Shown: positions 1 to 5,803 of the stretch, piece after piece | Layout: each line of letters opens with the position of its first letter | How positions within the stretch are numbered: position 1 is the first letter of the stretch | Assembly: GCA_035624865.1 (NCBI GenBank) | Contig: DASPQS010000185.1 | Location: forward strand, 1 to 12,897 | Length of the DNA: 12,897 nt | DNA from: JASHZA01 sp035624865 | GTDB lineage: Bacteria > Desulfobacterota > Binatia > Binatales > Binataceae | Direction: 5' to 3' | The notes under the pieces: model-generated | Told to the model about the DNA's origin: nothing | What the model saw: only the letters and a program-made list of their open reading frames with translations | Databases searched by the model: none | Program-made: the position numbers and the translations under genes

Positions 1-45
1 CGCCTGATCCCCAACAGCGCAACGTAAGGTCTCAAAGGAGCAGAG

Positions 46-77
46 GGCGAGGGCTTCCTTGGCGGAAGATCCTCGCC
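46..77. other. Inverted repeat / hairpin downstream of the deacetylase gene
   Basis: GGCGAGG (46-52) pairs perfectly with CCTCGCC (71-77). An inner TTCC (55-58) pairs with GGAA (64-67) around a five-base loop. The hairpin sits 24 bases beyond the stop codon of the minus-strand deacetylase gene, where a terminator would be expected. Neither side has a clear run of T, so a classical Rho-independent terminator is not supported. Bases 1-100 show no other feature I can support. Confidence 0.3.
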
Positions 78-100
78 ATGCGGTTCCATCCGCTGGCGAT

Positions 101-913
101 TCATTTTGAGGCATGCCGTGCGGCGCCGGCCTCAAGTACGGATTCAAAAGCCTTTCCTTTGAACTCCTGCGTCACCAGGTAGCGCGGCAACGCCATCACG
201 TTGGACGACATTGTGACCGGGTGGCGCTCGATGGAGAAGCCGGCAGCGTATCCGGCGTCGCGCGCGGCGCGGATCAGGTAGTCGTCGTAGATTCCGAAGG
301 GCCAGGCGAGCATATCGGCGTTTACGCCCAGGCGCGTCTTGAGCACGGCGATGGGTTTGACCAGTTGCGTTTTGACGAATTCCGCAAACTGATCCTGCGG
401 CAGCCGGCGGCGCTCGCGATTGAAGTTCGGATGCCAGTAAGTGTGCGACTGGATATCGAAGAGACCGGTGGCCTTGAGCGCGCGAAGCTGCTCCCAGGTC
501 ATCGCGTAGGAAGCGTTCGAGATGGCCGAGGGATAGATGAACAGGGTCACCGGAATGCGGTAGCGCTCGACGATGGGTTTCATCTGGGTGAAGACGGAGA
601 TATGGCCGTCGTCGGCGGTGATGGCGACGGCGCGCGGCGGCAGGGTTCCGTGTCCGGCGGCGAAATTCACCACGTCGCGCAACGGAACAATCGAATAGCC
701 GTGGTCGCGCAGGTATTGGAGCTGCCAGAGGAAGAGGGTGGTGGTGATGGTCATACCGTCGGCGACGGTAGGGCCGAAGCGATGGTAGACGAGAATTGTG
801 GCTGCGGGTGTGGGTTCGGAACGGGCGGATGGGCGCGAAGCGAGGGAGAACAGCGCCGCGATCAGGAAGACAAGCGCAACCCGTGCAGATAATCGGAGGA
901 GCGGTTTCAGCAT
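101..913 (-). CDS. Secreted polysaccharide deacetylase (NodB-homology domain)
   Basis: This 270-residue protein is a predicted metal-dependent carbohydrate esterase of family CE4, which removes N- or O-acetyl groups from envelope or extracellular polysaccharides. Residues 1-32 form a basic N-terminus followed by a hydrophobic stretch, as in a signal peptide or anchor, so it probably acts outside the inner membrane. The NodB domain covers about 37-245. It shows the metal/catalytic motif TADDGH (D101, D102), the second metal motif SHTYWH (H157 and H161, an H-x3-H pair) and the WPFG segment (204-207). The opening LVYHRFG resembles PgaB/IcaB-type enzymes, but the true substrate is unknown. The frame is open to 1066, but I chose the ATG at 913 because the signal peptide begins directly there. 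No good Shine-Dalgarno sequence precedes it, so the start is less certain than the family. It is transcribed divergently from the small gene at 1102. Confidence 0.88.
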   Translation of the reverse strand: MLKPLLRLSARVALVFLIAALFSLASRPSARSEPTPAATILVYHRFGPTVADGMTITTTLFLWQLQYLRDHGYSIVPLRDVVNFAAGHGTLPPRAVAITADDGHISVFTQMKPIVERYRIPVTLFIYPSAISNASYAMTWEQLRALKATGLFDIQSHTYWHPNFNRERRRLPQDQFAEFVKTQLVKPIAVLKTRLGVNADMLAWPFGIYDDYLIRAARDAGYAAGFSIERHPVTMSSNVMALPRYLVTQEFKGKAFESVLEAGAARHASK

Positions 914-998
914 CGCGTACCCAAGGGAAAAGGAAGGAGCAGTATTCGTGCCCGATTGTGTCTGCGAGCGCCGCGCAGGCGAGCTGTCTTGTAGCAGA

Positions 999-1013
999 AT
1001 CGCGGTCCGCGAT
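999..1013. promoter_or_regulatory. Perfect 7+1+7 palindrome in a divergent intergenic region
   Basis: ATCGCGG-T-CCGCGAT is a perfect odd palindrome lying between the deacetylase (start 913, minus) and the small plus-strand gene (start 1102). A -10-like GATAAT follows at 1018-1023, facing the small gene. The position suits an operator for one or both genes. No regulator is encoded nearby, and a palindrome of this size can arise by chance in GC-rich DNA. Confidence 0.3.
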
Positions 1014-1101
1014 ATGAGATAATGGATGCGGGGCGCCGACACCTCACTCCCTTCGATGCCGGACATATCGACTTGTGATCCAAGCCTCAGGGGAACAGAG
1101 C

Positions 1102-1329
1102 ATGAACCAAAAAAATCTTTGGCACCCGTATAAGGAGTACAGGCTAGGTGAAACCGCCATCGTGGCGTGGGGGCGCTACGATGTTGTGCTCAGGTGCGAG
1201 CAACCTGGAAAAACCGGAGGTCAGGTTCCGCAGCGCCCACGATTCGCTGCGAAGGGTTCTCAAGGCTATGAGACCCTCGGGACGAGGATAAGCGACGGCA
1301 CGGTCGAATGGTCGTACAGTGTCCGGTGA
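1102..1329 (+). CDS. Small protein resembling a phage tail-fibre / carbohydrate-binding domain
   Basis: This is a 75-residue protein with no signal peptide or membrane segment. Its layout follows a small domain seen, often repeated, in phage tail and adhesin proteins. It has an N-terminal W7 and YRLGET (13-18), a central LRC followed by the G-x-TGG turn (30-40), and a C-terminal G-T-x-I-x-DGTVEW block (60-70). Family proteins typically read W..y..Gd....yrc..aGtsG..eP.w....G.tv.DGtv.W. The match is from memory of the pattern, not a search. An AGGGGA ribosome-binding site at 1089-1094 with a 7-base spacer supports the ATG at 1102 over the ATG at 1075. It ends 2 bases from the convergent BON-domain gene. 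Function is unknown. A cargo gene or phage remnant is possible given the tRNA fragment nearby. Confidence 0.55.
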   Translation: MNQKNLWHPYKEYRLGETAIVAWGRYDVVLRCEQPGKTGGQVPQRPRFAAKGSQGYETLGTRISDGTVEWSYSVR

Positions 1330-1331
1330 GT

Positions 1332-1745
1332 TCAATTCGCCGCGTTTCCGGCCGTCGCGATCTTCAGTTTGTTTTTGACGCGCTTGACGCCCGTCGTCTG
1401 TTCCGCGAGTTGTTGCGCATGATCGGCGATATCGCTCGACGCCACGGTACCACGCAGCGTCACAACGCCGGCGACTGTGGTCACATGAATATCGCCGCTT
1501 TGCGTGATCTTGTCGTCGTGCAGCGCGGTCTTTACCTTGGCCGTGATCGCCGAATCCTTCACCGCCGTCGCGGTACCGTGGTAGGCCTCGCTGATTGCGT
1601 GGCCGGCGCTGGACGCGGCGTTCTCCGATGATTCTCCGGCCTGGTGCATTGATTCACTAGCGGACTGCGCGAAGACTGGCCCGGCGGCTGCCAATGTCAG
1701 CACCAGCATGGGCACAACAAAATTCAAACTGGCGGTATTTTTCAT
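1332..1745 (-). CDS. Periplasmic BON-domain protein (OsmY-like)
   Basis: This 137-residue exported protein has a signal peptide at 1-26 (hydrophobic 8-22, cleavage expected after VFA), a small-residue-rich linker at 27-64 and one BON domain at about 66-128. The BON domain shows the typical alpha-beta pattern: DSAITAKVKTAL, then IHVTTVAGVVTLRGTV, then a helix, then TGVKRVKNKL. BON domains are thought to bind phospholipid membranes. In OsmY and DolP they help keep the envelope intact under osmotic or other stress. The frame is open upstream to 1928, but the ATG at 1745 is chosen because a GGGAG site (1752-1756, 6-base spacer) precedes it and the signal peptide begins there. Only one BON domain is present, where OsmY has two. 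The tRNA 3' fragment lies 19 bases upstream. Confidence 0.88.
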   Translation of the reverse strand: MKNTASLNFVVPMLVLTLAAAGPVFAQSASESMHQAGESSENAASSAGHAISEAYHGTATAVKDSAITAKVKTALHDDKITQSGDIHVTTVAGVVTLRGTVASSDIADHAQQLAEQTTGVKRVKNKLKIATAGNAAN

Positions 1746-1764
1746 AGCGGTCTCCCGGTTGTTT

Positions 1765-1792
1765 TGGTCGGAGCGGCCGGATTCGAACCACC
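1765..1792 (-). other. Isolated tRNA 3' end (T-arm, acceptor strand, CCA): putative attachment-site remnant
   Basis: Read on the minus strand, the segment gives the T-stem 5' strand GGTGG (1792-1788), the T-loop TTCGAAT (1787-1781), the T-stem 3' strand CCGGC (1780-1776), a 7-base acceptor strand CGCTCCG (1775-1769), discriminator A and CCA (1767-1765). The spacing is exactly that of tRNA positions 49-76. One T-stem pair is a G-G mismatch. A G72 with discriminator A suggests tRNA-Pro. The partner strand CGGAGCG, a D-arm and a 7-base anticodon loop are all absent from 1793-1867, so this is not an intact tRNA gene. Such 3' fragments are left where an integrative element recombined into a tRNA gene. 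Confidence 0.65.
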
Positions 1793-1867
1793 CGCATCCG
1801 AGGAGAAGAGTTCGGAAATACGCCAATCGGCGGCGAAACGCAATTCTGCCGCAGCCCTCGCGCGCAG

Positions 1868-2227
1868 CTAGAAGGCGTGGTTCAGGTCGTGCCGGTGAGG
1901 CTTTCCTCGCGGACAGCAGTCCTTGCAAACCATCGGGGTCGGTTCTTCTTCGATGATCCGCGAAACGTGGCCATCGTACTCGGCTTGCGAAGCGCTTGCC
2001 TCAATTGCTCTGAGTACTTCTTCTTCGAACGCCACGTGTGTCGCAATCGAATACAAGGCCGCCAGGTCAGTATCGCTATTGCACTTGCTGCACTTGAAAC
2101 TTCCTGACGACTCATCCGGGGTGAGCGGAACGACTAACCAGCGGCAACCTTGCGCCTGCAATCTCTGAAGGTGCTCGATGAACGCCTGAGTATCGTGGAG
2201 GAGGGCGGCTTTGTCCCATGTCGGCAT
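1868..2227 (-). CDS. Cysteine-rich protein of unknown function
   Basis: I do not recognise this 119-residue protein. The N-terminal third (5-26) is an amphipathic helix. It is followed by a hydrophobic strand CRWLVVPLTP (28-37), a CSKC pair (C46, C49), a long acidic helical region (53-95) and a C-terminal CKDCC cluster (C101, C104, C105) followed by histidines (H111, H113, H117). Two separated Cys pairs plus a His-rich end would suit zinc binding, but that is inference. No signal peptide or membrane segment is visible, so it is probably cytoplasmic. An in-frame ATG also lies at 2233. The ATG at 2227 is preferred because its GAGAAGGA site has an 8-base spacer, against 2 bases for the other. 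It is divergent from mlaE and upstream of the BON gene, with the tRNA fragment between. Confidence 0.7.
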   Translation of the reverse strand: MPTWDKAALLHDTQAFIEHLQRLQAQGCRWLVVPLTPDESSGSFKCSKCNSDTDLAALYSIATHVAFEEEVLRAIEASASQAEYDGHVSRIIEEEPTPMVCKDCCPRGKPHRHDLNHAF

Positions 2228-2235
2228 ACGCATTT

Positions 2236-2243
2236 TCCTTCTC
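2236..2243 (-). promoter_or_regulatory. Ribosome-binding site deciding the start of the cysteine-rich gene
   Basis: GAGAAGGA on the minus strand lies 8 bases from the ATG at 2227 but only 2 bases from the earlier ATG at 2233. The downstream ATG is therefore the likelier start. Confidence 0.5.
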
Positions 2244-2465
2244 TCAACTGATCTGGATGGCGCGCAGAAGTAACCCAGTCGTTGTTCCACGGGGCTTCGT
2301 TGTGAGCAGGTTCAATAGTTTAGACACCTTTTCATGTTCAATGCAGGGCGGTTCGTCATCGAACGAGCCGCGTCACGGTTAAGGCAATCGCGCGCAGGTA
2401 ACGCTGGTCTTGGCAAAGAGCAGCGCGGGAACAGGGGCGGGGTGGCTCGCATTTTGCAGCCATAA
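2244..2465. other. Divergent intergenic region before the mla operon
   Basis: No gene is supported here. It should hold the promoters of the cysteine-rich gene (minus) and the mla operon (plus), but I cannot place either with confidence. It contains a 7-base direct repeat GTTCAAT at 2310-2316 and 2336-2342, 26 bases apart, in an AT-richer patch. It also contains a short inverted repeat GTTCG-TCAT-CGAAC at 2351-2364. Either could be a regulator site. Confidence 0.35.
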
Positions 2466-3251
2466 GTGGCCAAGCACGCTGCGATGCCGACCGCCGCGGA
2501 AAATCCATTTTACCGGCTCCTTTATCAAGTGGGCAGCATCGGGTCGCTGACACTGGAATGTATCCGAGACGTGTTTCGCCGGCCATTCGAGTTCAGGTTG
2601 CTGATGGAGCAATTGGACGACATTGGCTGGGGGTCGCTCAACGTAATCAATTTGACGGCGATCTTTTCGGGAATGGTGCTGGCGCTCCAGATGGGGGAGT
2701 TCCTGGGGCGCTTCGGGGCCAAGATTTACGTCAGCCGGATCATGGGGATCTCGATGCTGCGCGAGATGGGACCGGTGCTGACGGCGCTCATGATCGGAGC
2801 GCGGGTGGGAGCGGGAATCACGGCCGAAATCGGGACGATGGCGGTGACGGAGCAGATCGACGCGCTGCGGGCGCTGGCGGTGAGCCCGATCAAACGGCTG
2901 GTGGTTCCGCGCTTGATCGCGACGATCGTGATGCTGCCGATGCTGACGATCGTGGCCGACGTGGTGGGACTCGTCGGCGGGCTAATGATCTCGGTGGTGG
3001 AACTCGGGCTCAGCGCCGAGTTTTTCTATACCTCGCTGCTGCGCGCACTGACGGTGAAGGACGTCGTGGGCGGGTTGGCCAAGGCGGCGGTCTTCGGCTA
3101 CCTGATCGCGATAATCGCATGCGCCAAGGGGCTGGGGACGCGGGGCGGAGCGGACGGCGTGGGCCAGGCGACGACCTCGACGGTCGTGGCGGCATCGATC
3201 AGCGTACTGGTTGCAGATTTTTTCGTCACCAAGTTGCTGCTGAGCGTATGA
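2466..3251 (+). CDS. mlaE: MlaE-family phospholipid ABC transporter permease
   Basis: This 261-residue integral inner-membrane protein is the permease of an MCE-type lipid transporter, which moves phospholipids between inner and outer membranes to keep outer-membrane asymmetry. Its length matches the family (about 260). An amphipathic N-terminal helix (about 25-50) precedes membrane helices near 60-80, 101-120, 145-185 and 210-228 and a C-terminal hydrophobic segment at 240-260. The family hallmark GARVGAGITAEIG followed by TEQIDALRAL lies at about 116-142. The frame opens immediately after an in-frame stop at 2463, so the start is the GTG at 2466 or the ATG at 2484. Neither has a clear ribosome-binding site. 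The stop overlaps the mlaF start (ATGA), implying translational coupling. Confidence 0.93.
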   Translation: MAKHAAMPTAAENPFYRLLYQVGSIGSLTLECIRDVFRRPFEFRLLMEQLDDIGWGSLNVINLTAIFSGMVLALQMGEFLGRFGAKIYVSRIMGISMLREMGPVLTALMIGARVGAGITAEIGTMAVTEQIDALRALAVSPIKRLVVPRLIATIVMLPMLTIVADVVGLVGGLMISVVELGLSAEFFYTSLLRALTVKDVVGGLAKAAVFGYLIAIIACAKGLGTRGGADGVGQATTSTVVAASISVLVADFFVTKLLLSV

Positions 3252-3991
3252 CGCCGCGCCGGCCCTTTTTCGCGGTGCGCAAGGTCAGGAAGAGCTTCGA
3301 GGGCAAAGCCGTATTGCGCGGGGTGGACCTGGAAGTAATGGAAGGCGAGACGGTGGTCGTGCTGGGCGGCAGCGGAGAGGGCAAGACCGTTCTGTTGCGC
3401 CATTTGAACGGCCTGCTGCGGCCGGACGCGGGGGAAGTGATCGTGGAGGGGCGGAACCTGAACGAACTCAGCGAGTACGAACTAAGGGATATCCGCAGGC
3501 GGGTCGGGATGGTGTTTCAGTCGTGCGCGCTGTTCGATTCGATGACGGTACACGACAACGTCAGCTTCCTTTTGAACGAACATACGGGGCTCACGGATCA
3601 GGAGGTGCGCGAGCGCGTGGCCGAGCTGCTCGCGATGGTTGAGCTGCACGGAGTCGAGGAGCTTTATCCGGCGGAGTTGTCGGGAGGGATGAAGAAACGG
3701 GTGGCGCTGGCGCGCGCGATCGCGCTCGAGCCGGAGGCGGTGCTGTACGACGAGCCGACGGGTGGCCTGGACCCGCTGGTCGCTCACAAGATCACGGGGT
3801 TAATCCGAAATCTGCAAAGCCGGCTGGGTTTCACGTCGGTCGTGGTGACGCACGATCTGCGGAGCGCATTTTTGGTGGGTGACCGCTTTGCCCTGCTGGA
3901 CGGCGGGGTGATTCGGTTTACCGGGACGCTGGCGGAAATTCGCGCGAGCGCGGACGAATTGATGCGCGAGTTCATGAAGACTGCGACGTAG
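3248..3991 (+). CDS. mlaF: MlaF-family ABC transporter ATPase
   Basis: This 247-residue cytoplasmic nucleotide-binding subunit drives the MlaE permease by ATP hydrolysis. All ATPase motifs are intact: Walker A GGSGEGKT (40-47), Q-loop Q91, signature LSGGM (144-148), Walker B AVLYDEPT (165-171, D168 and catalytic E169), D-loop GLDP (173-176) and switch H202 in VVTHD. The signature LSGGMKKRVALARAIA and the DEPTGGLDP form are typical of Mla/Ttg2A ATPases. The ATG at 3248 overlaps the mlaE stop by 4 bases. A partner STAS protein (MlaB), which usually binds this ATPase, is not encoded in the window. Confidence 0.95.
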   Translation: MTPRRPFFAVRKVRKSFEGKAVLRGVDLEVMEGETVVVLGGSGEGKTVLLRHLNGLLRPDAGEVIVEGRNLNELSEYELRDIRRRVGMVFQSCALFDSMTVHDNVSFLLNEHTGLTDQEVRERVAELLAMVELHGVEELYPAELSGGMKKRVALARAIALEPEAVLYDEPTGGLDPLVAHKITGLIRNLQSRLGFTSVVVTHDLRSAFLVGDRFALLDGGVIRFTGTLAEIRASADELMREFMKTAT

Positions 3992-4007
3992 CATCGGAGG
4001 TCGTGCG

Positions 4008-5159
4008 ATGGGACGGCGAAGCAGCTTTTCGGTGATTCGGGTGGGGGCGCTGATCAGCGTTGCCATAGCGCTGACGGCATTCGCGATCGTGGTGATCGGT
4101 CGCGGAACGCGATTTTTGACCGGATCGCAAATGATCGAGGCGCATTTCAACCGCACCAACGGCCTGCAGCCGGGTGCGCCCGTCACGCTGTCGGGAGTGG
4201 ATATCGGGGTAGTGCACTCGATCTATTTCCCACGGAATCCGGATGAGAACTACATAATCGTAAGGATGTGGATCGATCGGCGCGGCAAGGAGCGAATCCG
4301 GGCAGATTCGCGGGCCGAAATAAGAACGATGGGGCTGCTCGGCGACAAATATATCGAGCTTACACCCGGCAGCAGCGGAGCGTCGCGGCTGGGCCCGGGA
4401 CAGACTCTGCGCACCGAGAATCCGGTGGATTACGAGACGATCCTGCGCGGTTTTCGCGGGAGCCAGGACCTGATGGCAAATGTCCTGTCGATTTCGGTCA
4501 CGCTGCGGGACATGACGGAGGCGATTCAAAAGGGGAACGGCCTGCTTCACGAACTGATTTACGCCGCACCGGCGGGCGGCGGAGAATTGACGCCCGCGCT
4601 GAGTTCGGTGCGTCAGAGCGTCAACCGGGTCGGCGATGCGGCGTGGGAGCTGGGGGAGACGCTAAGGAAGATCAACCACGGGAAGGGAGTGGCCGCGGCG
4701 ATCCTCAATGATCGAGCCGAGGGGCGCACCCTTTTGCCGAACCTGGCGAGTTCGGCCGCGTCGATCCGGAGCACGACGCGGAACCTGGATCAGATCGTTG
4801 CGCGGTATCAAAAGGCGGGCGGCACGATTCCGCAGCTCATGCTCGACGAGGCTTATGCGAACGAGCTGATGGCCAATGTGAATCAATCCTCGCGCGAGAT
4901 CCTCGAGGTCGTTCACAAGATCAACAGCGGCCAGGGCACGCTCGGCCTGCTGGTCAACGATCCGTCGCTCTACAAGCAGGCGCAAACGCTGCTTGGCAGT
5001 AATGCGGGCGGATTCTCGATCCTGGGCGGGATGTTCGGGCTGTTCCACGCGTCGCGCAGCGAGGATGGGACCCGGCAGGAGTCGTTCGGGTCGATGATCG
5101 ATCGGAAGAACGGTGGTCGAATCGCGGTATCGGCCACAACGTCCGCGCGGGACAAGTAA
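4008..5159 (+). CDS. mlaD: MlaD-family MCE-domain protein with long C-terminal extension
   Basis: This 383-residue periplasmic protein is anchored by one N-terminal membrane helix (about 11-31). A single MCE domain spans about 39-119, with the hallmarks GLQPGAPVTLSGVDIGVV (52-69) and GLLGDKYIELTPG (109-121). MCE proteins form hexameric rings that bind and pass lipids and sit on the MlaEF core. E. coli MlaD is about 180 residues. Here some 260 extra residues follow the MCE domain. They are mostly helical, with heptad-like stretches (about 155-345), then a polar tail. This resembles the longer MCE proteins whose C-terminal helices form a tube. A strong GGAGG site (3996-4000) lies 7 bases before the ATG, 16 bases after mlaF. 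It is the last gene of the operon, and no mlaC follows. Confidence 0.92.
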   Translation: MGRRSSFSVIRVGALISVAIALTAFAIVVIGRGTRFLTGSQMIEAHFNRTNGLQPGAPVTLSGVDIGVVHSIYFPRNPDENYIIVRMWIDRRGKERIRADSRAEIRTMGLLGDKYIELTPGSSGASRLGPGQTLRTENPVDYETILRGFRGSQDLMANVLSISVTLRDMTEAIQKGNGLLHELIYAAPAGGGELTPALSSVRQSVNRVGDAAWELGETLRKINHGKGVAAAILNDRAEGRTLLPNLASSAASIRSTTRNLDQIVARYQKAGGTIPQLMLDEAYANELMANVNQSSREILEVVHKINSGQGTLGLLVNDPSLYKQAQTLLGSNAGGFSILGGMFGLFHASRSEDGTRQESFGSMIDRKNGGRIAVSATTSARDK

Positions 5160-5162
5160 CTG

Positions 5163-5402
5163 TCAGGACGAGAGCGGCGAGCCGTCGCCGTGACCCGGGA
5201 AGAGCCTGGGCGGCACGACTCGAATCTCACCTTCGCCAGCGCGCGGCGACGGACACCATACGGAGCCGTCATCGAGAGAGTGGCATACGGTCTGGGCGGG
5301 CGGATTAGACTTCGTGTGAGAGCGCAGAAGAGGCGCTGAGAGGTATCCGGCGAGCCATCCCACGGCGAGCAGGACAAATGGGAGGAGATATCTCGTAACC
5401 AT
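5163..5402 (-). CDS. Small membrane-anchored protein of unknown function
   Basis: This 79-residue protein has a hydrophobic N-terminal helix (5-26, with a small-residue GWLAGYLSAP face) that probably anchors it in the inner membrane. A short polar, Pro- and Gly-rich tail follows. The only two cysteines lie ten residues apart (C40, C50, in CHSLDDGSVWC) and would face the periplasm if the N-terminus is inside, so a disulfide is possible. I do not recognise a family. A GGAG site 7 bases before the ATG supports the start. It is convergent with mlaD, with only 3 bases between the stop codons, so the two transcripts must overlap. Coding status rests on the ribosome-binding site and the clear anchor. 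Confidence 0.6.
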   Translation of the reverse strand: MVTRYLLPFVLLAVGWLAGYLSAPLLRSHTKSNPPAQTVCHSLDDGSVWCPSPRAGEGEIRVVPPRLFPGHGDGSPLSS

Positions 5403-5427
5403 CGGCGAACTCCGAAACTATCGAGAC

Positions 5428-5444
5428 CGGTCCGTCGGGGACCG
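5428..5444 (-). other. Hairpin in the leader of the 79-residue protein gene
   Basis: CGGTCC (5428-5433) pairs with GGACCG (5439-5444) around a five-base loop. On the minus strand it lies 25 bases upstream of the start codon at 5402, so it would fall in the mRNA leader if transcription starts further up. A regulatory role is only a possibility. Confidence 0.3.
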
Positions 5445-5608
5445 ATCGGCTAATCGCTGATGGCTACGGTCAGGACGCGTACCATGAAACTGGAACGAGT
5501 CTGGCCCCCTCCCCATTTGGCGTTAGATGCCGGCACGGCTCCGGGATCCAACGCGGCTTTAGCGCCAACCCGCGGCTAGCGCGCGTCCGTGAGCTGAATT
5601 TGGGCTGT

Positions 5609-5649
5609 GGCGGAAGGCCGCCTCCCCCGAACGATCGCGCAGGGGGGAG
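5609..5649. other. Two adjoining hairpins
   Basis: GGCGG-AAGG-CCGCC (5609-5622) is directly followed, sharing one base, by CTCCCCC (5622-5628) paired with GGGGGAG (5643-5649) around a 14-base loop. Neither hairpin is followed by a T-run on either strand, so they are not simple terminators. Repeat-type palindromes (REP-like) are an alternative that one window cannot test. Confidence 0.35.
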
Positions 5650-5724
5650 CATACTACCGTCGCGGCAGCTTCATCAAGTAGCTTTTCGCACAAATGAGCT
5701 GCGGATTATGCCAATTAAGGTTGC

Positions 5725-5786
5725 AGGAGCCGCGTCAGTGACCTGTCGGTCACCAAGAGAAGGCGCGGGGGCGCCTAACGGCTCCT
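5725..5786. other. Three-stem structured element (outer stem enclosing two hairpins)
   Basis: A perfect 8-bp outer stem, AGGAGCCG (5725-5732) with CGGCTCCT (5779-5786), encloses two perfect 6-bp hairpins. They are GTGACC-TGTC-GGTCAC (5738-5753) and AGGCGC-GGGG-GCGCCT (5761-5776), with single-stranded joins of 5, 7 and 2 bases. The whole folds as a three-way junction on either strand. On the minus strand it starts 17 bases after the DUF992 stop codon, so it could be a 3'-UTR element. It could equally be an independent small RNA or a mobile palindromic repeat. It does not match the hammerhead core (no CTGANGA or GAAA) or any riboswitch I can recall. Confidence 0.5.
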
Positions 5787-5803
5787 TAGGTACGAGGGTG
5801 GGA

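Larger units (their letters stand above)
5403..5803. other. 400-base non-coding region rich in inverted repeats
   Basis: No convincing gene is seen on either strand. Short open frames here have skewed composition and no ribosome-binding sites. The stretch lies upstream of the 79-residue protein gene and downstream of the DUF992 gene (both minus), so it should hold the promoter of the former and the 3' end of the latter. Four structured segments are listed separately: 5428-5444, 5609-5622, 5622-5649 and 5725-5786. Confidence 0.6.

Noticed and set aside
914..1066. N-terminal 51-codon extension of the deacetylase frame
   Set aside because: It would place the signal peptide inside the protein and shows no family similarity. 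The ATG at 913 directly starts the signal peptide.
1765..1850. Intact tRNA gene on the minus strand
   Set aside because: The T-arm and acceptor 3' strand are right, but the matching 5' acceptor strand, a D-arm and a 7-base anticodon loop are missing. The nearest anticodon-like stem, TCCGA/TCGGA, has a 10-base loop.
1746..1928. N-terminal 61-codon extension of the BON-protein frame
   Set aside because: It runs through the tRNA 3' fragment and overlaps the cysteine-rich gene. A good ribosome-binding site precedes the ATG at 1745.
2558..3247. Plus-strand frame upstream of and continuous with mlaF
   Set aside because: It is the out-of-frame shadow of mlaE, with Arg/Gly/Asp-rich composition. Real mlaF similarity starts at the ATG at 3248.
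5470..5652. 60-codon minus-strand frame in the non-coding gap
   Set aside because: It has no ribosome-binding site, Pro/Gly/Arg-rich composition and covers hairpin sequence. It is probably non-coding.
5725..5786. Hammerhead ribozyme
   Set aside because: The three-stem shape fits, but the conserved CTGANGA and GAAA core sequences are absent on both strands.
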